64,000 nt of DNA from Opitutia bacterium UBA4506. GTDB lineage: Bacteria; Verrucomicrobiota; Verrucomicrobiia; Opitutales; Puniceicoccaceae. Below are positions 56,917 through 64,000 of the stretch, piece after piece. The translations under genes were made by a program, and so were the position numbers. Below the pieces are notes generated by a model. The model had not been told where the DNA came from, did not search any database, and worked only from the letters and a program-made list of their open reading frames with translations. Where the stretch lies: contig DGMY01000049.1 in assembly GCA_002388665.1 (NCBI GenBank), positions 16,801-80,800 on the forward strand, read 5' to 3'. How positions within the stretch are numbered: the first letter of the stretch is position 1; every line of letters starts with the position of its first letter.

Positions 56917-57789
56917 TTAGCTCCTTTTAAACAACACAAGCGACCACTCGCCATCTCGACGGATGACTGGGTTCAACTTCTCGTTCCAAATGTTTGATGC
57001 GGCAGCCTGAAACTTCTCCGCGACCTGATCCGCCTCGTGAGCGAGGATTCCACTCAATGCGAGCCACCCGGAAGGCCGAACGCCACCGATGAGCTCGTCG
57101 GCATAGATCGAAAGAATATTTGCCTGGATGTTGGCCAAAAGCAGATCACATTGCCGATCGGCCATGCCGTCCTCGATGCCAGACTCGGCAATAGACATGC
57201 GGTCGGCTTCGTCATTCGCCTCCGCGTTCTCAACGGTTACGCGAACCGCTTCGGGATCGTTGTCAAACGCGTGTACGTCTGAAAAACCGAGCTTTACCGC
57301 CGAGAGCGCGAGAATCCCACTCCCACATCCAGCATCGACCACGGATCCATCCGAACCCTTCTCATCGGCGTATTCGACGAGCGCCTGCGCACAGAGACGA
57401 GTGGTCTCGTGGCTACCAGTACCAAAAGCCAAGCCGGAATCGAGATAGACAGCAGCCGAATCCTGCGGCACCTCAAATGTGTCCCGTTCCCATTCGGGGA
57501 TCCACTGCAAGCGTCCATAGGACCACGGGCGAAGATGATGCTTGTAGGACTCCATCCAGTCTTCATCGCGAACGGTTTCACAAACTGGATCGGACGGGAG
57601 GTCCGCAAAGGATTTTTGCAATTCCTGCCACGCTTCGCGTCCTTCCGCTTCGCCCTCGAAGTAACCGTGCAACGTTACTTCGTCCTCGGGCCGGGGGTGT
57701 ACGATGGACCATGGTGACAGGGCCTCGCAGAAAAAATCTTCGAGGGGCTCTACCATCTCTGGCGTGATTTTGGCACTAAGTTTGATCAT
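56917..57789 (-). CDS. prmA: Ribosomal protein L11 methyltransferase
   Basis: A 290-residue SAM-dependent methyltransferase with the PrmA pattern: an N-terminal substrate domain, then the linker FGTGSHETTRLC, motif I VVDAGCGSGILALSAVKLG, the VHAFDNDPEAVRVTVENAEAN acidic motif, and the catalytic LLANIQANIL. PrmA trimethylates L11. In the operon it lies 22 bases after hldE2 and 8 before the metal-binding gene. Confidence 0.93.
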   Translation of the reverse strand: MIKLSAKITPEMVEPLEDFFCEALSPWSIVHPRPEDEVTLHGYFEGEAEGREAWQELQKSFADLPSDPVCETVRDEDWMESYKHHLRPWSYGRLQWIPEWERDTFEVPQDSAAVYLDSGLAFGTGSHETTRLCAQALVEYADEKGSDGSVVDAGCGSGILALSAVKLGFSDVHAFDNDPEAVRVTVENAEANDEADRMSIAESGIEDGMADRQCDLLLANIQANILSIYADELIGGVRPSGWLALSGILAHEADQVAEKFQAAASNIWNEKLNPVIRRDGEWSLVLFKRS

Positions 57790-57811
57790 GTTCGTAAGAG
57801 TACAGTATGAA

Positions 57812-58303
57812 TTAGAAGGCGTCTTTGATTTTGCGAATCAATTCGGTCGTGCTGAACCCCTCGAGGAAGGGCAGGAAATGAATCCCAGCACCGACCTTCT
57901 CAAGTGCGGCCCGTTCTTCCGGATTGAGAGACTCCAGCGTGTAGTCGCCCGCCTTGGCGTACTCGTCTGGCTCGAGCAACAGAATCTCGTCGGTTAAGCG
58001 GGGATTCGGAAAGACAAAGACTTCGGCTACGGAGCGGAGACTGCGCAAGGCGTAGGACCGATTCCGCTCGTTCAGTACCGGTCGGGACGCCCCCTTTAAG
58101 GCGCGGACGCTGGCGTCCCCGTTAATCCCGATCCATAGCTCATCTCCCAGCTTTGCCGCTTCGGCCAGATAGGACAGGTGCCCGGGATGAAGCAGGTCGA
58201 AACAGCCGTTGGTCAAGACCAACTTCTTACCGGAGCGGCGCAATTCACTACGGCGCTCAACCAGATCTTTCGCCGATATGGGATCGGGGAGGGGAGTGCT
58301 CAC
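57812..58303 (-). CDS. rfaE2: D-glycero-beta-D-manno-heptose-1-phosphate adenylyltransferase
   Basis: A 163-residue nucleotidyltransferase corresponding to the C-terminal half of HldE. It makes ADP-heptose for the lipopolysaccharide inner core. The motif LTNGCFDLLHPGHLSYLAEAAKLG is typical, as are VRALKGASRPVLNE, EVFVFPNPRLTDEILLLEPDEYAKAGDY and the C-terminal FLEGFSTTELIRKI. A GTG at 58303, five bases after the dnaJ stop, is the likely start; earlier in-frame codons overlap dnaJ. The kinase half (HldA/RfaE1) is not in the window. Confidence 0.92.
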   Translation of the reverse strand: MSTPLPDPISAKDLVERRSELRRSGKKLVLTNGCFDLLHPGHLSYLAEAAKLGDELWIGINGDASVRALKGASRPVLNERNRSYALRSLRSVAEVFVFPNPRLTDEILLLEPDEYAKAGDYTLESLNPEERAALEKVGAGIHFLPFLEGFSTTELIRKIKDAF

Positions 58304-58308
58304 CGGAA

Positions 58309-59475
58309 CTATTTGAAGATACCTTTGAAGAATCCGCCGGAAGACGAATCGGTTTCGTCGCCGCAAGCTTTGGCAAACGCCTCAAGGGCGGTCCGCTCCT
58401 CGCTGTTGAGCTTCTTCGGAACATCAATCGCAACCTTGACCATCTGATCTCCGGATCCGCCGCCACGCAAGTGTGGCATCCCCTTGCCCTTTAACCGGAA
58501 GGTAGTGCCGCTCTGAGTACCCGTGGGTACCTTGATGGAGCCCTTGCCGTTCAGCGTGGGAACTTCAAGTGTCCCGCCTAACGCCGCCAGAGTGAACGGA
58601 ATCTTGAGGTTGAGAAAGAGGTTGTCGTTCCGCCGCTCGAACAAATCGTGCTCCTTGACGTGGACAACAATGTACAGGTCGCCGGAATGGCCACCGCGGA
58701 TACCGGCTTCCCCTTTGCCCGACGAGCGCAAGCGTGACCCCGTGTCGACACCGGCTGGAATTTTAATCTTTAGCGTACTGGTTTCGTTAATACGCCCCTC
58801 ACCGTTACATTTACCGCACGGTTTCTCGATTACCTGACCGGCACCGCTACAGGTTGGGCAAACCTGACGAAAACTGATGAAACCACGAGAGGACGATACT
58901 TGGCCAGCGCCTCCGCAAGTCGGGCAGGTGCTTCGGCCCGAACCGGGTTCTGCCCCGTCGCCTTTACAGTGGGAACACTGCTTGGGACGGCGGTAACGAA
59001 TTTCTTTTTCGACGCCCGAGGCTGCTTCTTCCAGCGATATTTCGAGATCAAACCGGAGGTCGTTTCCATCCAGGCCCGAGTCGGCACCGCCGCCGCCTCC
59101 GCCGCCAAAGAAGTCTTCGAAGATGCCTCCACCTCCGCCGCCACCCGCGGAGCGACCGCCGCCGCTAAAGACCTCGCGGAAGATATCAAATGGGTCATGG
59201 AATCCTCCCCCTCCGGCTCCTCCGGGGCGAGGTCCTCCCATTCCGCCCTGAGTGAAAGCAGCATGGCCATAACGGTCGTAGGCCGCCTTTTTCTCAGGAT
59301 CTTTGAGGACTTCGTACGCCTCTGAAATTTCTTTGAACTTGGCTTCAGCCTCGGCGTTACCTGGGTTCTTGTCCGGGTGCCACTTTACCGCCATTTTACG
59401 GTAGGCTTTCTTCAGGTCACTGGCCGATGCGTCACGTTCGACACCAAGGAGTTTGTAATAGTCTTCTTTCGCCAT
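58309..59475 (-). CDS. dnaJ: Chaperone protein DnaJ
   Basis: A 388-residue Hsp40. J domain with HPD (WHPDKNPGNAEAEAK), Gly-rich linker, then four CxxCxGxG repeats (CSHCKGDG, CPTCGGAG, CPTCSGAG, CGKCNGEG) and the C-terminal substrate-binding domains. It stimulates DnaK ATPase and delivers substrates. It lies 15 bases after grpE and is followed 5 bases later by hldE2. dnaK is not here. Confidence 0.98.
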   Translation of the reverse strand: MAKEDYYKLLGVERDASASDLKKAYRKMAVKWHPDKNPGNAEAEAKFKEISEAYEVLKDPEKKAAYDRYGHAAFTQGGMGGPRPGGAGGGGFHDPFDIFREVFSGGGRSAGGGGGGGIFEDFFGGGGGGGADSGLDGNDLRFDLEISLEEAASGVEKEIRYRRPKQCSHCKGDGAEPGSGRSTCPTCGGAGQVSSSRGFISFRQVCPTCSGAGQVIEKPCGKCNGEGRINETSTLKIKIPAGVDTGSRLRSSGKGEAGIRGGHSGDLYIVVHVKEHDLFERRNDNLFLNLKIPFTLAALGGTLEVPTLNGKGSIKVPTGTQSGTTFRLKGKGMPHLRGGGSGDQMVKVAIDVPKKLNSEERTALEAFAKACGDETDSSSGGFFKGIFK

Positions 59476-59490
59476 GGGTCTGTAATCGAA

Positions 59491-60102
59491 TTAGTCTTCT
59501 TTGTCTTCTGAGGCGGGGCCACTGGAAACGACGACCGAAGCGGCACGGAGCAAACGTTTCTTGAGACGATAACCGGGGCGAACGGTTTGAATAACCTCCC
59601 CCTCTGGCACGGTGTCGTGCGCTTCGTGGGACATGCAGTCATGGAGGTTGGGGTCGAAAGTTTTTCCGGTAGGCTCCTCTTCATCGAGGCCGAAGGTTTG
59701 AAGGGTCTTCTTCAATTGGTCGGCTACCATGCGGAATCCATAGGCAACATCTTTCGCCTCGGGATGATTGTCCGCCGCCTGAAGTCCAAGCCGGAGGTTA
59801 TCCATGGCCGGAAGAAGTTCCTCGATCACAGATGCGATCGCAACGTCCCGTAAATCTTCGCGTTCTTTCGCAACGCGGCGACGGAAATTGTCCAAATCTG
59901 CGACTGTGCGAAGGTATTTTTCCTGATTCTGCTTAGCCGACTCTTCTGCCTCGTTGAGGCGCTTCAAGAGTTCACCGGTTTCGGATTGTTCCTCCGAAGA
60001 ATCCTCTGGAGCGGTCTCAGGTGTTTCCTCTTCCACGACCTCTGGTTCTTCAGTTTCGGCGTCAGTCTGTTCTTCGAATTCGTCCTGTTTCTTGGTTTTC
60101 AT
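59491..60102 (-). CDS. grpE: Nucleotide exchange factor GrpE
   Basis: A 203-residue DnaK nucleotide-exchange factor. The ATG at 60102 begins MKTKKQDEFEEQ and an acidic N-terminal stretch. The long helix LKRLNEAEESAKQNQEKYLRTVADLDNFRRRVAKERED is followed by the beta domain with QTFGLDEEEPTGKTFDPNLHDCMSHEAHDTVPEGEVIQTVRPGYRLKKRLLR. The frame is open upstream but lacks GrpE features. First gene of the operon. Confidence 0.96.
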   Translation of the reverse strand: MKTKKQDEFEEQTDAETEEPEVVEEETPETAPEDSSEEQSETGELLKRLNEAEESAKQNQEKYLRTVADLDNFRRRVAKEREDLRDVAIASVIEELLPAMDNLRLGLQAADNHPEAKDVAYGFRMVADQLKKTLQTFGLDEEEPTGKTFDPNLHDCMSHEAHDTVPEGEVIQTVRPGYRLKKRLLRAASVVVSSGPASEDKED

Positions 60103-60408
60103 AGAATGAAAGGTGCAAAATTGCGTAAACGACCCAACTTGAACAAGGAACGTACGGACTTCAACCCTGCATGCGAGTTCGTTGCATTTCCATGGGGTGG
60201 GGCGGCGGGTCCCCTTCGATCGAATTAGTGGGAATTTTCCGATTGTCGATGGTTCCTCCACTCTCATTAACCGATCGTAAATCGGCTGGGAAAGAAAATT
60301 CAATTCGGTGGGATTTTTTGGGATTGAGCATCTTTAAGGGAGGTAAATTTCGCGTCACAGAAGGATGGACCCTTGTTGTCCGGAGAAAAATCCCAATAAC
60401 GTCAACGC
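60103..60408. other. Divergent intergenic region between grpE and phosphoketolase
   Basis: About 300 bases, no gene seen. A small dyad CCGAT/ATCGG is visible. Promoters for both flanking genes should be here; I see no CIRCE element. Confidence 0.5.
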
Positions 60409-62844
60409 ATGCCAAAGGAAACTGCATCCGCCACCGCTGAATCCTTGAGCCCGTTCGGACCGGCTCGCGCAACCTTAACCATTCAATCCCTGCCGGAGGG
60501 GGAGAGAGACGCACTCCAGAAATTCTGGTCAGCATGTTGTTATTTGGCGGTGGGGATGATCTACCTGAGGGAGAATCCGTTGCTCGAACAGCCCCTGGAG
60601 ATCGAGCACCTGAAAAAGCGGTTACTGGGCCATTGGGGTTCGAGTCCGGGGCAAGCGTTCATATGGACGCACCTCAACCGAGTGATCAAACGCGAAGAGC
60701 GGAGTGTCTTGTTCATTTCCGGCCCAGGCCATGGTGCGCCCGGAGTTTTGGGACCCAATTTCCTAGAGGGGAGCTACACTCGATTCTTCCCCGAGGTGAC
60801 TCAGGACAAAGAGGGCATCCTACGACTCTTTCGATCCTTCTCCTTTCCCGGTGGAATCGGGAGTCACTGCACCCCGGAAACTCCAGGATCGATCCATGAG
60901 GGGGGTGAATTGGGCTACAGTCTTTCACACGGGTTCGGGGCGGTTTTCGATAATCCGGAATTAATTGCCGCGGTCGTCGTGGGCGATGGAGAAGCCGAGA
61001 CAGGGCCACTCGCCACTTCCTGGCACTCCAATAAATTTCTAAACCCAGCCCGGGATGGAGCAGTCTTGCCGATCCTTCACTTGAACGGGTACAAGATCAA
61101 CAATCCCTCAATTTTTGCCCGGATGCCGCGCCAGGAACTTGAGTGGTTATTCAAGGGCTACGGATATGAGCCCCTCTTTGTCGAGGGGTCCGATCCGGAC
61201 ACGATGCACGACGCGATGGCGACGACTTTGGATTACTGTTTCGAGCGAATCCGTGAGATTCAGGAGGAGGCCCGCAATTCAGGAGACCGAGTTCAGCGTC
61301 CCATCTGGCCGATGATCGTCCTGCGCTCACCAAAGGGCTGGACGGGTCCTCACAAAATTGACGGACACCAGGTCGAGGGTTTCTGGAGATCACACCAGGT
61401 GCCATTGAGCAATCCAACCCGCGATGACGGGCATCTGGAACTCTTGGAGAAATGGCTTCGAAGCTATGAACCGGAAACTCTGTTCGAGGAAGATGGTGCA
61501 CCCTGCGAAGAGATCCTGAGTCTGGCCCCTCCCAAGGATTTCCGTATGGGCAATAATCCTCATGCCAACGGAAAGCGGGGATCGGGCCTTCGCCTTCCAC
61601 CGTTCCAGAATTATCAGGTCGCGGTAGGTTCCCCAGGGAAATCCGAATTTGGAAATACCACTCCTCTAGGAGATTATTTGCGGGATGTGATGAAATCCAA
61701 TCCGGCTTCATTCCGAGTTTTCGGTCCCGATGAAACCACCTCGAACAAGCTCGACGCCACCTACCAGGCCGGAGGGAAAACCTGGATGAGCGAGAAGCTG
61801 GATGTCGATGACGACGGCGGTGATTTGGAGCCTTTCGGCCGGGTCATGGAGATGCTCAGTGAGCATACGTTGGAAGGCTGGATGGAGGGCTATACTTTGA
61901 CCGGGAGGTCGGGAATCCTGTCCACCTACGAGTCTTTCGCGCACGTAATCGACTCAATGGTGAATCAGCACGCGAAATGGCTCGAGATCGCCTCTTCGGT
62001 GCCGTGGAGAGAACCGGTTCCAGGCCTGAATCTTTTGATCACTTCGACGGTGTGGAGACAGGATCACAACGGTTTCACTCACCAGGATCCGGGCTTCCTC
62101 GACATTGTCATGAATAAGCGGGCGGAACATGTGCGAATCTATTTCCCGCCAGATGCCAATTGCCTGCTCTCGACCGCTGATTTTTGCCTCCGCTCCAAGG
62201 ACCGGGTCAACGTAATCGTTTCGGACAAGCAAAAGCATCTCCAGTATCTGAATATGGAGGAAGCCATTCGCCATTGTGAAAAGGGTATCGGAATGTGGCA
62301 GTGGGCGTCCAATGACCAAGGAGTGGAGCCCGATGTCGTACTCGCCTCCGCCGGGGACATTCCGACGCGCGAAGCACTAGCCGCGATTGAACTCCTTCGG
62401 CAGGAATTTCCTGACCTTCGGATCCGCTTTGTCAATGTTGTCGATATCTTCCGCCTCCAATCTCCCAGTCGCCATCCGCATGGATTATCTGACGTCGAGT
62501 TCGACAGCCTGTTCACGGCAACCAAGCCGGTGATTTTCAATTTCCACGGCTATCCAAACCTCATACACCGGCTGACCTACAAGCGCAGGGGCCAGGCAAA
62601 TTTTCATGTCTGCGGGTATTGTGAAAAGGGCAATATTAACACTCCGATGGAGTTGGCCATCAGTAATGGAATCGACCGCTTCAGCTTGGCCATTGATGTG
62701 ATTGACCGGGTTCCGAAAATCCGGTCGGTTGGCGGTCATTCTCGCGAGTTGTTTGTGAACCGCAGAATCGATTGCCGTGATTACGCCTACCGCGAGGGGC
62801 AGGATGATCCCGAGATTACAAACTGGAAGCCGTCACTAACCTAG
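60409..62844 (+). CDS. xfp: Phosphoketolase (xylulose-5-phosphate/fructose-6-phosphate)
   Basis: An 811-residue ThDP enzyme that splits xylulose-5-phosphate (and probably fructose-6-phosphate) to acetyl phosphate and a triose or tetrose phosphate. Motifs: GHWGSSPGQAFIWTHLNR, ISGPGHGAPG, SHCTPETPGSIHEGGELGYSLSHGFGA, VVGDGEAETGPLATSWHSNKF, LHLNGYKINNPSIF, and C-terminal TSTVWRQDHNGFTHQDPGF, PPDANCLLS, KQKHLQYL. Length is standard. Gene starts from the ATG at 60409. It allows acetate-linked carbon conservation and fermentation of pentoses. Confidence 0.98.
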   Translation: MPKETASATAESLSPFGPARATLTIQSLPEGERDALQKFWSACCYLAVGMIYLRENPLLEQPLEIEHLKKRLLGHWGSSPGQAFIWTHLNRVIKREERSVLFISGPGHGAPGVLGPNFLEGSYTRFFPEVTQDKEGILRLFRSFSFPGGIGSHCTPETPGSIHEGGELGYSLSHGFGAVFDNPELIAAVVVGDGEAETGPLATSWHSNKFLNPARDGAVLPILHLNGYKINNPSIFARMPRQELEWLFKGYGYEPLFVEGSDPDTMHDAMATTLDYCFERIREIQEEARNSGDRVQRPIWPMIVLRSPKGWTGPHKIDGHQVEGFWRSHQVPLSNPTRDDGHLELLEKWLRSYEPETLFEEDGAPCEEILSLAPPKDFRMGNNPHANGKRGSGLRLPPFQNYQVAVGSPGKSEFGNTTPLGDYLRDVMKSNPASFRVFGPDETTSNKLDATYQAGGKTWMSEKLDVDDDGGDLEPFGRVMEMLSEHTLEGWMEGYTLTGRSGILSTYESFAHVIDSMVNQHAKWLEIASSVPWREPVPGLNLLITSTVWRQDHNGFTHQDPGFLDIVMNKRAEHVRIYFPPDANCLLSTADFCLRSKDRVNVIVSDKQKHLQYLNMEEAIRHCEKGIGMWQWASNDQGVEPDVVLASAGDIPTREALAAIELLRQEFPDLRIRFVNVVDIFRLQSPSRHPHGLSDVEFDSLFTATKPVIFNFHGYPNLIHRLTYKRRGQANFHVCGYCEKGNINTPMELAISNGIDRFSLAIDVIDRVPKIRSVGGHSRELFVNRRIDCRDYAYREGQDDPEITNWKPSLT

Positions 62845-62944
62845 AAAAAGATCAACGGTACCGCTGATTTGGACGAGCTAGGTGCCTCGCTGTAAAGAGC
62901 TGGCTGATCTGAGGTACGCGCGGTGCTCTCGAACCCGAGGAGGT

Positions 62945-63667
62945 TTACTGAAATGCTGCGCTGATGTTTTCGGGCGTGAGTACTTCAGCGGAGGGCCCAA
63001 AGCATAGTTGCTTGGTACGAAGGAGTAGGGTGTGCGGGAAGGTCTCGGGGATCGACTTGAGGTCGTGGTGCGAGGCGAATACCAGCGCCCCGCTACCGGC
63101 TAAATCGCGAAGGAGATCCGATAGCCGTTGAGATGCTTCTCGGTCCAGTCCGGCAAAGGGTTCGTCCAGCAGAAGGATTCGAGCACCCCCGGCAATCGCT
63201 CTGGCCAAAAATGCTCGCTGCTGCTGTCCCCCGGAAAGTTCGCCAATTCGCCGTTTCTCAAGTCCTTCCAACCCCATCTTGATGATGGCGTCCGATACCG
63301 CAGTTCGATGAATCGCTGAAAATCGGCCCCACGTCCCAACCTGTGGAAACAGTCCCATTTCGACGAGGCCGCGAACCGTGATCGGGAAACTCCAATCGAT
63401 CTCTTCGCGCTGTGGGAGATAGGCAACCGCCTTGCGCCGAGTCACCTTGTCGAATGGTTTTCCGTCCCAGTGAATGAGACCGGCCGCATTCGGAATTAGC
63501 CCCGCAAGCGATTTGAGAAAGGTACTTTTACCCGCACCATTCCGACCCACGATGGCCACGGCTTGACCGGACTGTGCCTCAAAGGTGATGTCCCGAAGGG
63601 CACAGATGTCACGGAAATGTACGTGAAGGTCCTCAACCTTTAAGGTGGAAATGTCCCCAGCGTTCAT
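62945..63667 (-). CDS. Metal ABC transporter ATP-binding protein
   Basis: A 240-residue ATPase of the ZnuC/MntB type. Walker A GRNGAGKST (about residues 39-47), signature LSGGQQQRAFLARAI, Walker B ILLLDEPFAGLD, H-loop HHDLKSIPETF. The Q-loop region YLPQREEIDWSFPITVRGLVEMG matches metal-type ABC ATPases. ATG overlaps the stop of the upstream gene (ATGA), indicating coupling. The membrane subunit is probably off the window or replaced. The binding protein at 55928 is a likely partner. Confidence 0.92.
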   Translation of the reverse strand: MNAGDISTLKVEDLHVHFRDICALRDITFEAQSGQAVAIVGRNGAGKSTFLKSLAGLIPNAAGLIHWDGKPFDKVTRRKAVAYLPQREEIDWSFPITVRGLVEMGLFPQVGTWGRFSAIHRTAVSDAIIKMGLEGLEKRRIGELSGGQQQRAFLARAIAGGARILLLDEPFAGLDREASQRLSDLLRDLAGSGALVFASHHDLKSIPETFPHTLLLRTKQLCFGPSAEVLTPENISAAFQ

Positions 63668-64000
63668 TCGATCCTTTCTTTTCCGGCTGGATGAACGGTC
63701 ACCGAAAACGGCGAAACATCGATCCAACGAATGGTCTCCAGGGTCGATTCTCCCGGTAGATCAATCTCGAGCAGTAGAGCAAATGGAAGCGTATTCTCAT
63801 CGACCGCACCAGTAATTCGCAGTGGTCCATCAGTCGCTAAAACCCGGTGGTCGAGATACCAAAATTTACCCGGTTCTGCCTCTATTGGCAGACGTACTTC
63901 TCCCCAGTATAGGGCATCAACGGTCAACAGTGCCGTTGACTCCATCGTTATCTGAAGATCGATGGAGCCTTCGACTTCGGTTTGAACCGATGTCTGGATA
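63664..64000 (-). CDS. Protein of unknown function, partial (continues past window end)
   Basis: The last 111 codons of a gene that remains open to the window edge. The visible part is beta-rich (TALLTVDALYWGEVRLPIE ... ESTLETIRWIDVSPFSVTV) with no recognised family. Its stop overlaps the start of the metal ABC ATPase, so it is likely functionally linked to metal uptake or to a neighbour upstream. Confidence 0.65.
   Translation of the reverse strand, partial: IQTSVQTEVEGSIDLQITMESTALLTVDALYWGEVRLPIEAEPGKFWYLDHRVLATDGPLRITGAVDENTLPFALLLEIDLPGESTLETIRWIDVSPFSVTVHPAGKERIE

Overview
The window looks like a chromosomal segment of a member of the Verrucomicrobiota, most likely the Opitutae/Puniceicoccales side. 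This is inferred from gene content: a secreted protease with a C-terminal PEP-CTERM tail, a double-length UvrA in one polypeptide, a chlamydia-type (class Ic) ribonucleotide reductase, a sulfatase, a polyuronide catabolic cluster, and many small lipoproteins and outer-membrane proteins. No rRNA, tRNA, CRISPR array, insertion sequence or prophage was recognised. Both strands are used and coding density is high, apart from two arrays of non-coding tandem repeats.

Layout. 1-215: a 93-bp tandem repeat. 320-6800: a secreted choloylglycine-hydrolase-type amidase, a lipoprotein, an MFS sugar-porter-like transporter, and an operon of a small membrane protein, nadD and a FixI/CopA-like membrane protein that has lost its ATPase motifs. 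6985-12654: nrdB-nrdA behind candidate paired NrdR boxes, then ruvB. 12729-22345: an outer-membrane protein, an NAD(P)-binding protein, then a LacI regulator divergent from a polyuronide operon (GH105, RraA-like, SDR, heparinase II/III-type lyase, zinc-type dehydrogenase, KduD). 22609-25897: a thioredoxin-fold membrane protein coupled to a hybrid histidine kinase. 26211-31345: a furin-like S8 protease with a sorting tail, about nine 130-bp repeats, and a secreted beta-helix (PL9-like) protein with a strong terminator. 31631-34721: a lipocalin lipoprotein, and a sulfatase in an operon with an IclR-type regulator. 34826-38971: a YdbL paralogue, a GNAT protein and a ydbH-ynbE-ydbL locus, which in Escherichia coli makes a bridge for lipid transport between the two membranes. 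39289-44568: enolase, a GNAT-nitrilase fusion, an isolated type IV pilin-like protein, a small acetyltransferase, a secreted protein and an FmdB-like protein lacking zinc ligands. 44671-55755: double-length uvrA, clpB, menD and a lipoprotein MsrA. 55928-60102: a tightly packed grpE-dnaJ-hldE2-prmA-znuA-like operon. 60409-64000: phosphoketolase, and a metal-type ABC ATPase translationally coupled to a gene that runs off the window.

How the parts fit. The 15.8-22.3 kb operon, the PL9-like protein and the sulfatase suggest a marine-type polysaccharide degrader that takes apart uronic-acid-rich, possibly sulfated glycans: lyase and GH105 release unsaturated uronates, and KduD with the other oxidoreductases process them. 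The remainder is mainly housekeeping: dNTP supply, DNA repair, protein folding, NAD and menaquinone synthesis, and envelope maintenance.

The most unusual items are the catalytically degenerate P-type ATPase relative (4064-5821), the class Ic NrdB with Leu at the radical-tyrosine position, the ydbH-ynbE-ydbL locus with a second YdbL, and the two hairpin-bearing repeat families, whose stems are conserved while loops and phase vary.
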